A DNA stretch of 64,000 bases, from positions 401,180,192-401,244,191 of the forward strand of contig CM060921.1 of the NCBI GenBank assembly GCA_030737875.1, read 5' to 3'. Numbering within the stretch: the first letter of the stretch is position 1; every line of letters starts with the position of its first letter. Origin of the DNA: Allium sativum (lineage: Eukaryota; Streptophyta; Magnoliopsida; Asparagales; Amaryllidaceae). Below the pieces are notes generated by a model, which did not search any database, was not told where the DNA came from, and saw only the letters and a list, made by a program, of their open reading frames with translations. The position numbers and the translations under genes are program-made. Of this stretch, positions 34,735 through 46,959 are shown piece after piece.

Positions 34735-37344
34735 GACAAAGCATGCTTGATACGTTTAAAACAAATCATTTGATACTATAATAAGTGTATAGTGTCAAAA
34801 CATTTCAATCATAAATATCAATCATAGGCGGCATAGCTACCATCTACTATGTCGCCATACTAGTTCTACAATTAAAGACGAATTACACGTATTGGAAATT
34901 GGATTTCCGTCATGAGTCGAGGCAAGGGGCAAGCTCCTCTCCGCGTTCGAGACACTCTAGCAAATGCCTCGGGGCTACACACTCTGGGCAACCCCTGGAT
35001 GCTTCAGGGCCGGTCTTCACTTACGTTAGAGGATTATTTATTCCTGAACACACGTTTCCCGGTCCTTACAGATCTATAATCGAGGCGCCTCGCATTCCAA
35101 CAACCACATAGGTGAAAAGTATATAGATGTCAGGGCTGGTAAGTCACTGACACCACCAAAGCTAGAAAGAAACGTCGTGCTCTCCCTGCAGTCCGTATCC
35201 CGTTTTTGACTCATACCGAGGTGTGAGGCTCGCGAATACACGTTATACACAAAGCTGCCACGTAGGCGTGCTTTGATCATCAACCACAAGACTTTGCTTT
35301 TCAACAGAAGCCTTGATCATTGCATCTTAGCGTGCCACACAGGCAATTCATGCCATGCGACTGATGTCCATCGATATACAACCTCTGAGCTCGTACGTCT
35401 CAGAGAAGGGCGTTAAGCAAAAGAATAAATTCTCCGCCGCCAAACAGATGTATATTTAATAGAAATCAATCAACACAGAATAAAATCCAGTGTCAGACAC
35501 ACAATCCATTTACAAGTTCGTTCTGGGTCTGAACGAAACCGGAGGCACTTTCCTCGCATATCCATCGATCTCCAGGTACGTCTGGACGACCACCAACTAT
35601 TTCCATCCTCTTGGGTGTACAGCCCAATTAGGATCGTCAGTAATTATCCAAACGATGTGAAGACTTCCGGTCTTCAACCACCATCTTCATCTTCGACTTA
35701 TCGTCGAATCGGTTATTCAGAATGGGTATAAACCCGGACTTTCCGAACAACCCGCGTATATTAAAACCAAACGTTACACAAACAACACACGCCTCATTCC
35801 AATTCATTAGTCACTAACCGCAAATTAGCAAGAGAACAATTTCCCAAACATTAACCCCGAAGGCCGAAACCAACATCAGATCAATACCCAGGAAACCATT
35901 CTTCTTAGCCAACCTACAGCTAGTTTCTAAATTCCACATTCTTAGGGAAAGGTTCCCATTAATTTTATCCAAGATAAATTCTTTAAAATTTATCCTGTAA
36001 TCTTCCTTTGGATGTCATTTAAAACCAAATTATTGTATTTCCAACTAATCGAGATTAGCGAACCGTAACGAAGTAATTATTTATTTTATCTCCCAATCCC
36101 AACCTATTCATCCCATGAAGCAAAACTGGTAATACTCCATATCTAACACCGTGGTGTTATCGGTAAAATTAATTACCATTTCACGTTCAAATCTAATTAA
36201 AGATTTAACTATCGCTTTGGAGCAAAACTGGTAATACTCCATTCCCGCTCATTTCTAAATTTGATAATTTAGATTATAGATTCACATTTCAATCTAATTG
36301 CAGATTCGTTAGAACTCCTTTTACTGGGTTAAAGAACTAGATGTTATTTAAAACACAGTTCACGACAAACCCAAATCACATTCTATTTGTTATCGGGTTA
36401 AAGAACTAGTGTTATTTAAAACACTGTTCACGATAAACCCATTTCAAATTCAATCAAATATATAAGAAATTCTGATTATTTAAAACCCCTTTTTAAATCT
36501 AATTTATTTATTTAAAAATAATTGGGTTTTAAATTTAGTTCAAAACTAGTTCATTTCGATAAAAACCCATTTTTATCTTTTCAAATATGGAGTTTTTCAT
36601 CCCAAATTTTCCCAAATCATTTCTTATGATTTTACACAAATTATTGATATTTTTAATAATTTTATCAAGGCCCGTACAGTCGATTTCCAACAATGGCCAT
36701 CGAACTGCACTTACAGCGACCTTTTTCGAATTTGATTTGGACGTATCTCCAAATCCAACCGTTAGATTTTGAATTTCTAATATTCGTTAGAAATCTCTTT
36801 TCGATACGAACCCAACGGTTCTGGTTTTAGGAGAATCCGACGGTCGAATCTCCCGTAATGTCCGTTTGAAATAAATGGCCGAAATTCGCGAACTACCGCG
36901 GCGCGGCGCGTTCTATTCAGGCCATTATATTATATATATAATATATATAATATATATTTCGTCGATTACTATTTAAAACGAATTATATAAATAGTTTTGA
37001 ATTCGTTTCAAAAACAATTTCAACCATTATTTCAATTCAAATTAAAATTGAATTTTTCCTTATAAATTCGTTTTAAAATTCTTTTCTATTCAATTCAAAT
37101 TTCAATTCAATTTGAATTCATTTCAATTCGCTTTCAATTCAATTTGAGTTCGTTTTCAATTCAATTCAATTCCAAAGTCGTTTTCTATTCGATTCAATTC
37201 AAATTGGTTTTCTATTCGATTCAATTCAAATTGGTTTTCTATTCGAATCAAATTCGTTATATATTCAATGGAAATCAAATTCGTTTTCTATTCAATTCAT
37301 ATTCGTTACATATTCAATGGAAACCAAATTCGTTTTCTATTCAA

Positions 37345-37600
37345 TTCATTTCGAAATCGTTTTCTATTCAATTCATTTCGAAATCGTTTTCAATTCAATT
37401 CATTTCGAAATTGTTTTCAATTCAATTCATTTCGAAATCGTTTTCAATTCAATTCATTTCAAAATCGTTTTCAATTCAATTCATTTCGAAATCGTTTTCA
37501 ATTCAATTCATTTCAAAATCGTTTTCAATTCAATTCATTTGGAAATCGTTTTCAATTCAATTCAATTCGAAATCGTTTTCAATTCAATTCATTTCGAAAT
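37345..37600 (-). repeat. 27-bp tandem array, 9 units (E, right LTR)
   Basis: Same unit as 29445-29595 but with nine copies, several carrying CAAAATCG or GGAAATCG variants. The LTRs were identical at insertion, so the array has grown or shrunk since then. Confidence 0.85.
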
Positions 37601-37800
37601 GAGTAAAATCGATATAAATATCGTTCACGTCTAAATGGCGTCAATCTAATCAACACAGCTTCATATATTTCTATTTTCAAATATTCTATTTCAAATATTT
37701 CGTTTCAAATATTTCGTTCCAAATATTTCTTTTTGTCAACACACGACTAATCTCAACGAATGAGTACCGTCCATGTGTGACTATTTTTGTTAAAATATTT

Positions 37801-38185
37801 CGTTCAACACATGACTAATCTCAATGGATGAGTACTGTCAACACATGAACCTTTATTTTATATTGATAAAGATGTAAATTTTATTATTAAAATATTTCAT
37901 TCAACACATGACTAATCTCAATGGATGAGTACTGTCAACACATGAACCTTTATTTTATATTGATAAAGATGTAAATTTTATTATTAAAATATTTCGTTCA
38001 ACACATGACTAATCTCAATGGATGAGTATTGTCAACACATGAACCTTTATTTTATATTGATAAAGATGTAAATTTTATTATTAAAATATTTCGTTCAACA
38101 CATGACTAATCTCAATGGATAAGTACTGTCAACACATGAACCTTTATTTCATATTATTCTTTATTTTCTAAACTGGAATGAGGCC
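37801..38185 (-). repeat. 97-bp tandem array, 4 units (E, right LTR)
   Basis: Units start at 37801, 37898, 37995 and 38092. One unit more than in the left LTR; single-base differences mark individual units (CATTCAACAC in the second, GAGTATTG in the third, GATAAGTAC in the fourth). Confidence 0.9.
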
Positions 38186-39014
38186 CAATCAATCACCATA
38201 TAATGTTAATTATATGGATTTTCATACATCACACGTATATAATAGCATTGAAAAATAATCAACCATCAACCAAAGTGCACTACACTGTATAAGCATCAAA
38301 TATAAATATCTAACGCTTATAACAGCCTGTCCATCAATCGATCGACATATTTAATCAATCAGGATGAGTGAACTTCAAATTTCATCCCAATACCCGTGTG
38401 GGGTTTCAAACAATCAAACACAGATTTTAATTGTGCAGTTGGGCGATGTGTAAAATTTATCGACCCAATCAATGTCCTTCAAATAGGTGTACATAAACAA
38501 ACCGTCCGGTTTGTAAATGAATATTTATTTATTCACATTCACTTTAAAAATTATATTTTTAACGATAAAATATTTTATTTCAACATATGAATTTCTATTT
38601 AGTTCCTTTACATAATGAAAGTGATATCTTTATTTTTCTAAATTGTTTTAGAAAATTTCGGCGGCATAACGGCACGATACTAGAAACGGGACGAGGCCTA
38701 GCCTTATCCCCGGTCTAGTGAAGGCCCACGCCATTCACACATCAATCAAATCCATTTATTTCACCAAACAATTCGATTTCAATCAAATATTCTAACTAAA
38801 TTTTTCAATCAAACAAACAAGTCCATGGTCTGTGGACGATTGTGTCGGGTGCTACTAAACACCGTCTGCATCCTAGTATATATGTATAACTAGAAAATGA
38901 AATTGAAAGGTGAGAAATTCTCACTGATAGCTATCCAATCATCTTGACTCTTCTTTTATAGAAGTCTTCTTCGTTATCGCATTTTTGTCATCTTCGTTGC
39001 TGTAGACACTACAT

Positions 39015-39600
39015 ATGTAAAAATCGAATTTTTACTTCGCTATTCAATATATAAAAATCGAATTTTACTATGCTATTCAATATATAAAAATCGAATTTTT
39101 ACTATGCTATTCAATATATAAAAATCGAATTTTTACTATGCTATTCAATATATAAAAATCGAATTTTACTATGCTATTCAATATATAAAAATCGAATTTT
39201 TATACCGCTACTATATAGATAAAAAATTTATTTTTATCACGCTATTTTCCATATAAAGATTTCACCTTTTCTAAAATAAAGATTTCGCCTTTATAAAAAC
39301 ATAGACTTCGCCTTTTCAATTTAAAGATTTCATCTTTATAAAAATCTCATTTTTATTTTTCTACACCTATAAAGATGATATTTTTAGTATTCCTATCATG
39401 TAAAAATTATATTTTTAATTCTCTACCTAACCAAAAATCATATTTTTACATCTTTTATATAGTAAAGATTATATTTTTAATACTTTAAAAAAAATATAAA
39501 AATCATATTTTTATTACTATACGATATAAAAATTATATTTTTATTCATATGATAAAAATCATAATTTTTACCTCGATAAAAATCGTATTTTTATTTCGAT
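39015..39600 (-). repeat. AAAAATCGAATTTTT palindrome array (E, right LTR)
   Basis: Duplicate of 30918-31520 with few changes. One unit near 39225 has lost its palindrome (AAAAAATTTATTTTT). Confidence 0.78.
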
Positions 39601-41198
39601 AGTTTCATAATAGAAATCTACATCTTTTCTATTTTAAAAATCTAAACTTTACTGATTTAAATAAACTAATAAACTAAAAATCAAATTTCTTTTATGTAAT
39701 ACTACATACACTAAAGACCGGATTTTTCTTACAATGTTATTCATGTTCAAAACTGAAAATAAAATCAATTAAATTAAAAACGAAGGACTCACTGATTTTT
39801 GGTTGAAGGAGGCGATGTTGGTGGCTCTAGGGGAAGCACTGAAGGTGGAGAAGGGGACAGGGGCGCGGCTGGTCGAAGCTTGGGCCAACGGTGGCCGGAT
39901 TCCGGCGGTTCCAGGTGCTTGGGGCTTTAGGGTTTTGAACTTGGACGAAGGAGGTAGCGCCAGGCGAGAGGAGAGGCTCGCCGGAGTTCGGCCTTGGCCG
40001 ACGCAGGTGGCGGCTCCGCCTGTTGGGTGGCGGCTCCGCCTGTTGGGTGGCGGCGGATGCAAAAAGGGGATGGCGGAATTGAATTTGGGGGTTGGGTTCG
40101 GTTTTAGACGAGGGGGGAAGAGAAGAGGAGGTGGGTGGCGCTCTGCTGGGTGGAGGCGGCGTCAGGTGGCGGACGTGGGGGCGATGTCGACTGGAGCAAC
40201 GGAGGGAGGAGCGGGAATTGGGGATCGGTTTTTTTTTTTGATTTTTATTTCGTTTTCTGAATGGAGAATAAGGGAGGTACGGGGTTATATAATATATATA
40301 TAAATATTTATTTTAATTAATTTATTCTCCTAAATAGTTGCTTTTTCATTTGTTCCCCAATTCGAACCCAACGACCGTCGCCCATAGCTAATTACCCCCA
40401 TTCTGAACACAATGGGATATGTATCGTAGGCTGATTCGATTGTTTTGATCAGTTTCCGCTGAATTTACATTTAAATCATTATATTGAATTTTAAACGTAC
40501 ATTTCAAATTACCGGGGTCACATACTAACTCTAAAAATTCTAGAAAAATATTTTCTAGCTTCGTATTGACGATACGGTCCTAAGAAAACTAGTTTCGTCG
40601 AATTCTGAGACCGTTGGAAAAATGGCCAATTTCCAGTCGATTAAAATCAACTAAAACTGGTCAAACGCGTTTTCCTTTGCCACGCTCACATATTGATTCG
40701 AAAAATTATGAAATTTGGAATTTAGCAATAACTTTACATCACGGACCCAACAAAACTGGTTTCGTCGAAATCCGAGGTCATTTTCAAAATTTCCATTTTT
40801 AAGGGACTGAATTCCATAGCGACTATTCAGAATTTTCAACTGGACATATCTTTTGATTCCCGCTATGTAATCTTGATTTTTCGGATTCGTTGGAAAGATA
40901 TCATCAATTAGATCCTAATGTTTTTGGTTTCACTAAAATCCGGATTGTTTTGCACCCGGTACATTCAATTGAAGTTTGAAATCGAATTATCGAACTACCG
41001 CGCCATTTTCAATTCTATTTATAATTATATATAATTATTATATTCTAACGACGACGTATATAGTATATACGTTCGAATTATATTCAAAATAAATTTCTCG
41101 TTGATATTATTTAAAATAATCTATTTTAAATATTCAAAATTCGCTAAATTTGCCAAAATAAAAATTTTAAACTGGTTCAGAATTTCCGGGTTATTACA

Positions 41199-41203
41199 TG
41201 GAC
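41199..41203. repeat. Target-site duplication of element E, right copy
   Basis: TGGAC matches 26208-26212 exactly; the LTR of D resumes after it. Confidence 0.9.
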
Positions 41204-41569
41204 AATATTTATTGGTTGTGATTGGTGTGAAAATTGGTTGATTAGAATTGTTTGTGGTTGAAATTGATTGACTGTGGTTGAAAAATACCCGTTTGTGGTT
41301 GAAAAATACCTTTGTGGTTGAGAATTATTTGGTTGAAACCACATAGGATTAGTTTGTGGAAAGAAATAAAAATAAACATGCTGCCTGCATGTGAACTAGA
41401 TGCATGAAATCCCCGTTGTCAAAAGCTGCGAGGCTTTAAGGTAGAGCGAGGAGCCGTACTAGGGACGGCCCCGGTTTTAACTACCCAGTCGTTATGCTGC
41501 CGAAATTTTCTGAAATATTCATGTGTTAGAATAATTTTCATTTGTTGAAATTATTTTCATATGTTGAAA

Positions 41570-42060
41570 CCGCATTCATGTGTTGAATAGAAATTCATTC
41601 GTTGAATAGAAATTCTTGTGCTGAATGGTATTCGTGTTTTAAATAAATTGCTTTAACAATAAAAATCACATTTTTATTATATATACGAACTATAGAAAAC
41701 CTTCATGTGTTGAATAGAAATTTATTCGTTGAATAGAAATTCATGTGTTGAATGGTATTCGTGTTTTAAATAAATAGCTTTAACAATAAATATCACATTT
41801 TTATTATATATACGAACTATAGAAACCCTTCATGTGTTGAATAGAAATTCATTCGTTGAATAGAAATTCATGTGTTAAATGGTATTCGTGTTTTAAATAA
41901 ATTGCTTTAACAATAAAAATCACATTTTTATTATATATACGAACTATTGAAAACTTCCATGTGTTGAATAGAAATTCATTCGTTGAATAGAAATTCATGT
42001 GTTGAATGGTATTCATGTCTTAGATAAATTCTTTTATAATAAAAAATCATATTTTTATCA
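41570..42060 (+). repeat. 127-bp tandem array in the D LTR
   Basis: Units of 126-127 bp (CTTCATGTGTTGAATAGAAAT... at 41701, 41828, 41954) each include GAATGGTATTCGTG and the palindrome AAAAATCACATTTTTAT. About three and a half units are visible, with more decayed palindromes following. Confidence 0.8.
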
Positions 42061-43237
42061 TCTATATGAACTATATAAAATAGTCGTGTTTTGAAATAAA
42101 TTGTTTTATTATAAAAATCATATTTTTATCATCTATATGAAATATATAAAATAGTTGTGTTTTGAAATAATTTGTTTTACAATAAAAATCACAATTTTAT
42201 TATATACATGAATTGTCAAAAATAGTGAAGTGTTGAAATAACTGTCTGTTGGATAAAAATATCATTTTTATCAAATGTATGAAAGGAATATGGTTTTGAA
42301 ATCGAAGAATAGATTATATTTATATATATATATAATCAAAATAAATCGAATAAAGAAGCTGTAGTTCATGTTTTGAAACCGTGATTTCAAACGAATAGTG
42401 CGGGAGATCCGACCATCGGATCTTCCTGAAACCGCAACCATTGGGATTGCCTTGGAAATATCTTTCCAATGGCACCAACTTTGTAAAGATCCAACGGTTG
42501 GATTGTCTGGAATGTTTAATTCAAATCTGAAGAAAAACAACGCTTGAATTGATTATATATATATATATATAATTAAATTAAATCGAATAATGACGCTGCA
42601 ATTTGTATTTTGAAATCGTAACTTCAAACGATTAGTGCGGGGGATCCGACCATCGGATTTTTCCCAAAACTGAAACCGTTGGATTCCTTTTGAAAAGATC
42701 TTTCTAATGATATAAAATTGGTGAAGATCCAACGGTTAGATTTTCAGATATGTGTAAATTAAATCTGAACAAAAACAGCGCCACGGCCGCATTATGGTCT
42801 GAAGCGTTGTTTTGAATAAATTGGTTATTTTTAAATAAACAAAAATAGCGATAAATCGTGATAAAATATTATAAACGATGTGGAATGGAATTAAACTGAA
42901 TTTGCTCGGTTTATGTGATATTTGATGGTTGAATGTGTTTGGCGTGAAAATTACACCAATGAACAGAATTAGTGATATTGAATAATTTAACCATTGAAAT
43001 GAATTGATTTGAAATTCTAAATATACGTGAATTATTTGAAAAGGCCGAGTTAATTCTCATTTCAAATAATTGATCAACGATTGAAAGTTGAAGACGATGC
43101 AAGACTGGTGATCTTTACGTCGAATGGGAGGGTGCTACTGATGCTCATGATAGGAGTAGCTACCTAGAAGGGGTTGAAGTAGTAGCCGTCCGGATGTACA
43201 TGTTGATTGTACGGATATGCAAGGAAAAAAGATCCTC

Positions 43238-44160
43238 CGGTTTCGTTCAGACCCAGAACGGACTTGTAAATGGACTGTGTGTATGACATTGGATTTCATT
43301 CTGTGTGATTGATAGATGTCAGTTGCATGGCGTGAATTGCCTGTGTGGCATGCTGAGATGCAATGATCAAAGCTTTTGTTGAAAAGAAGAGCTTTGTGGT
43401 GGATGATCAAAGCACTGCCTGTGTGGCATAGCTTTGTGGTGGATGATCAAAGCACTTCAGGGAGGACATGTGTTTCTTTCTAGCTAGAGGTGGTGTCAGT
43501 GCTTAAACTGGCTGACATTTATATTATTTTCACCTGTGTGGTTGTTGTTGTTGCAAGGCGCCTCGGATATATCGGTGACTATGTGAAGCCGATGGAGCCA
43601 TTCGTTGGCTCATTTGCACCCCAAATGGCGGGGAAACGTAGTGTTCAGGCATTTTAATCCACATCGGTGGACCGGCCCTGACGATCCAGGGGCCCACCTG
43701 AGTCTGGGTCCTGAGACATGGTAGGCTAGATTGTCTCGAAGCGACGAGGACGATCCCTGGCCTCGGTTCATGACGGAAATCCAATTTCCAAGTACGACAT
43801 CATGCGGTTTTGATTGTATACCTATATATGGCGACATAGTGGTATGGGGCACTTATGTCGTCTATGATTGATATTTATGATTGTATCTAAAATTAGAAAC
43901 TAACTGGAAACGAGCTAGGACAGATGGTTTCCTGGGTGTTGGTCTGATGTTGGTTTCAGCCTTCGGGGTTAATACTTAGGGAATCGTTCTCTTACTAGTT
44001 TACGGTTAGAGTCTGATTAAGAATTAAACGATAAAATTTACATTTCAAATGATTTGTTTTCCTCGTATCAAGCATATTTGGCCATTATAAGGTAAAACTC
44101 TATCTTCCGGTTTGTGTTGCATTGTGTGATGGGAACTGAGTCTTATAATGGCTTCATCTT
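43238..44160 (+). other. Conserved LTR core (element D)
   Basis: Starts with GTTTCGTTCAGACCCAGAACGG and passes through GGCATGCTGAGATGCAATGATCAAAGC-type sequence, GGCGCCTCGG, GACCGGCCCTGA, CCTCGGTTCATGACGG and the palindrome GGAAAT/ATTTCC to the hairpin at 44081-44152. Order and content match the cores of E and F. One segment with GATGATCAAAGCAC is duplicated around 43397-43455. Confidence 0.75.
44081..44152 (+). other. LTR-end hairpin with conserved CTTATAATG stem (element D)
   Basis: GCCATTATAAG pairs with CTTATAATGGC over 11 bp, with about 50 nt between. The loop has TTGTGTTGCATTGTGTGATGG, close to the loops of E and F. The first base pairs differ from E in both strands. Confidence 0.82.
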
Positions 44161-44558
44161 TATAAAAAGCATTGCGACGTTTAAAAGATTTATTTGTTTT
44201 AAAGCATTGGCAATCCAATGGAGTAAACCCGTTCCGCGAAAGTGGCGTGGTCCTGTGATTAGCCATATTTGAAAATGTGTTAAGTAGATTTCTCATACCA
44301 GTCCTTGTTGCTGGTCCTGAGTAGGCTGGGTACGCATGATAGGGGGTTCTCCCTTCGCGGTTTGGTGGCAAACGGGAGACTCTTACCCCTACATGTCCCT
44401 GTTGAGGGTTGGTTCGGCAGTGCCGGGAGACTCGAGAGGGTCCCCGTAAAACAGAAGATTGTGGGACCATTGTGAGCCGCGGTGGGTTTTACCTACTGTA
44501 CTGGAGGATGAAGGGATGGTTACAAAGCCTACCGGATTTCACGGTAATGTCACAAACG

Positions 44559-44570
44559 TGGTATCAGAGC
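44559..44570 (+). promoter_or_regulatory. Primer-binding site of element D
   Basis: TGGTATCAGAGC, exact match to the initiator tRNA-Met complement, continuing TTTGGTT as in E. Confidence 0.9.
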
Positions 44571-44610
44571 TTTGGTTAAGCTTAGTTCTGGTATATAACA
44601 CATTAACGAA

Positions 44611-44743
44611 CTCGTTGAAGATAGAACCAATAGTGTTCTAGGATGAATAACTCATTACCGATAGGATCAGCAATATTCTAGTACGAGTATAGCAGAATCT
44701 GAATAACTCGTTAGAGATGGGGTCAGAAATGCCCCAGAACGAG
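44611..44743 (+). other. Three PBS-proximal hairpins (element D)
   Basis: Copies at 44611-44646, 44651-44687 and 44707-44743. Copy 1 has inner stem TAGAAC/GTTCTA. Copy 2 has TAGGAT/ATTCTA. Copy 3 has outer stem CTCGTT/AACGAG and inner TGGGGT/GCCCCA. Loops are CAATAGT, CAGCAAT and CAGAAAT. The stems differ from copy to copy while pairing is kept. Confidence 0.82.
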
Positions 44744-45833
44744 TTGAGAGTTATATGTTTATAAATAACGTATTTGTGATTTTATATATAGTCTGGTTTT
44801 AGAAATATGATTTTTGAATATATAAAAGATATATATTTGAAAAGTAAAAGAGTATATGAATCGAATAGTATATTTTTGAAAAGTTAAAAACAAATTGATT
44901 GATGTTTGTGTTGTGTGATTGTGGATTTGATTTATTAAATTATCAGAATGCTAATTAAATTAATCAATAAGAGAATGAATGGTAGAATTCATTCGATTAA
45001 ATCACACATCGAACTGATTAGAGAATAGATAAAAATATATACATGTGCATTATATATGTTTGAACAGGTAAATGGATTAGTTGTTGAGTAAAGATTTTAT
45101 TTGCGTGCCCGACAAATAGGTAAACCTTAATGAGTTGGATGCGCAATTTTATTATTATATCAACTCCTGTGAATGCCATTGGATGCGGAGTGCCAGTTGT
45201 TCTGTGTGTAATAATAAACGTCGCCATAGGATAGTAACAATTAATTTTGAACTACACTACAAGGCATACTTCTTGAAGATAGGCATACTTCATCATATAC
45301 CACATAAGCATTTGGAGCTTGTGTGACGAGGTTGAAGATTTACCATACGAGCGAGAGGCTTGTATGGCGATGATTATATTTTACAGGTTGAACTGATGAC
45401 TAATATGGACCATATAAAATATAAAGGTAAATTTCCAGATTAATAAAAACCCCACACGGGTCTGGAGATGACAATAAACACGTCTCTCTGGTCATTAAGG
45501 CATAAAAACCATTTATAGGGTGACGAGAATTTATTCTCTGGAGTTATGATCTATACACACTCCCCTGTGGACACCGGAATATATCACTATAAATATGTGC
45601 ATGCTTATTAGGATTTATTGGGTACATAATACGGCCCAATAAATTTCCAAACCCCTCCCCGTACAAAGGAGGTTATGGCGAAATTTTTCGAAAATTTAGG
45701 GTGTTAGCCAAATTTTTGAAGAATTTGAAAATTCTTAGAAGTTGAAAAGTTGAAGAATGGAAGCCAGAGTGAGAGTAGAGTTAGTTAATCAAACCACTTT
45801 TGACTTTGTTCCTTTTCAGGGACGAAAAGTTTT

Positions 45834-45846
45834 AAGTGGGGGAGAT
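45834..45846 (+). promoter_or_regulatory. Polypurine tract of element D
   Basis: AAGTGGGGGAGAT stands directly before TGTAACAACCTGG, preceded by the box CCTTTTCAGGGACGAAAAG. Confidence 0.9.
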
Positions 45847-46714
45847 TGTAACAACCTGGAAAATCTGAACCAGTTTAAAAATTTTTAATTGGCTATTTTA
45901 GTGAATATGAAGTATTTAAAATAAATATTTTAAGTAATAACGACGAAAAGTATGTTTGAATCGATGTTTGAAAATAAATATAATTATTTTGAATTATAAA
46001 CAAGGCCTGAAATGGCGCGGCAGTTTCGAAATTTCAATTCAAACTTCGACTGAATGTACCGGGTGCGAAAAAAACGAATTTTAGTGAAACCAAAATATTT
46101 AAATCTGTTAGTGAATATCTTTCTAACGAATCTGAAAAATCGAAGTTTTGTAGTGGGAGTCAAAAGTTATGGCCAAATGAATTTTCAGAAAGGTCGCTAT
46201 AGAGAATATATCGCCCGTGAAATAGACATTTTGCAAACGAACTCGGAATTCGACGAAACCACTTTTGTTGGATCCGGGATGTGAAGTTATTGCTAGGTTT
46301 CAAATTTCATAATTTTTGAAGCTAGTATGTGAGCGTGGCAAAGGAAAATGTGTTCGGTCAATTTCTATTAAATTGGATCGACTAGAAAAGGGCCGTTTTT
46401 CAAACGGTCTCAGAATTCGACAAAACTAGTTTTGTTGGGACCGTATCATCAAAACATAGCTAGATTTATTTTTCTGGAATTTTTCGAATTAGTATGTGGC
46501 CGCGGCGAATTGAAATGTACGTTCAAATTAAATATTGAACGTGTTATATTTTGATTTGAAGAAAAACTGACTGAAACAGTCGAATGGGCCTTGGAAACAT
46601 ATCCCATTGTGTTCGGAATGGGGGTAATTAGTTGGTGAAGACAGTCGTTGGGTTTGGATTGGAGTTCGTATGGAAGAAGGGATATTTTTGAAATTATAAA
46701 ATCAAGGGCCAATC
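45847..46714 (+). mobile_element. Element D 3' LTR, first part
   Basis: Matches 24492-25365 with scattered substitutions and small indels, more than seen between the LTRs of F. It is cut after CAAGGGCCAATC by element F, 13 bp after the TATA box (46695-46701). The rest should lie beyond the window. The frame at 46054-46284 corresponds to a differently framed stretch in the 5' LTR, so it is not a gene. Confidence 0.85.
46695..46701 (+). promoter_or_regulatory. Predicted TATA box of element D (3' LTR), split from its leader by F
   Basis: TATAAAA as in the 5' LTR. Element F starts at 46715, so the start site and leader of this LTR have been moved away by F. Confidence 0.5.
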
Positions 46715-46959
46715 TGTAACAACCCGGAATTTTGGGGCAATTTAAAATTTTTTTATTTTTAGAAATTTTATTGGAAATTACGTGAGAAATCCTTTTTACT
46801 CAAAATTATTTCATTCATGGGTGAATTTATATAAGATTCCATGTGAGATTTCTTTATTTTGAAATTGAAATTAAAATATAATATATATTTATATTTATAT
46901 TGATTTGATTGTGGTTGTGATGATTGGCTAAATTGTATTGTTGTATGCTTTGCTGAATT

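Larger units (their letters stand above)
26213..41198 (-). mobile_element. Element E: complete giant-LTR retrotransposon (15.0 kb)
   Basis: Two long direct repeats, 26213-33075 (6.86 kb) and 34116-41198 (7.08 kb), enclose a 1.04-kb internal region. On the minus strand the order is 5' LTR (34116-41198), PBS (34102-34113), two 37-nt hairpins, a non-coding stretch, polypurine tract (33076-33088), 3' LTR. The target duplication TGGAC flanks the whole. The LTRs are very similar. Their 220-bp length difference is mostly explained by array copy number (5 versus 9 and 3 versus 4 units) and one 21-bp duplication near 40010-40050. There is no protein-coding capacity, so E depends on proteins from elsewhere. 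It sits in the 5' LTR of D in opposite orientation. Confidence 0.93.
34116..41198 (-). mobile_element. Element E 5' LTR
   Basis: Second copy of the E LTR, with the same parts as the left copy. Array sizes differ: nine 27-bp units (37345-37600), four 97-bp units (37801-38185), and a 21-bp tandem duplication of GTGGCGGCTCCGCCTG plus TTGGG at about 40009-40050. It ends GGGTTATTACA at 41198, followed by the TGGAC duplication. The frames at 37144-37602, 37268-37606, 37317-37634 and 39803-40303 are products of repeats or GC-rich composition. Confidence 0.88.
41204..44554 (+). mobile_element. Element D 5' LTR, remaining part
   Basis: The LTR of D resumes after E and ends ...GGTAATGTCACA, four bases before the PBS. 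Together with 24492-26212 this gives an LTR of about 5.07 kb. It holds a 127-bp repeat array (41570-42060), further AAAAATCACATTTTTAT palindromes (to about 42260), the conserved core (43238-44160) and the CTTATAATG hairpin. The last roughly 250 bp are GC-rich, unlike the AT-rich, AATAAA-bearing ends of F and G, and the terminus is CACA instead of GTTACA. Minus-strand frames at 43530-43784, 43610-43852 and 44045-44470 fall in the GC-rich core and have no domain. Confidence 0.8.
44555..45846 (+). mobile_element. Element D internal region (1.3 kb, non-coding)
   Basis: Runs from PBS to polypurine tract. Three 37-nt hairpins lie in its first 200 nt; the last 200 nt match the E internal region. No reading frame with a recognisable domain (45018-45227 and 45135-45326 are short and overlap on opposite strands). 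Confidence 0.82.

Noticed and set aside
37144..37634. Longer versions of the same frames (up to 152 codons) in the right LTR
   Set aside because: Same repeat artefact; they are longer only because the array has nine units.
39803..40303. 166-codon frame in a GC-rich block
   Set aside because: Antisense to the predicted leader of E. The left LTR copy breaks up into frames of 94 and 67-69 codons, so the length depends on a 21-bp duplication and composition.
44045..44470. 141-codon minus-strand frame in the LTR of D
   Set aside because: It crosses the hairpin and conserved core in the antisense direction, and no equivalent frame exists in E or F.
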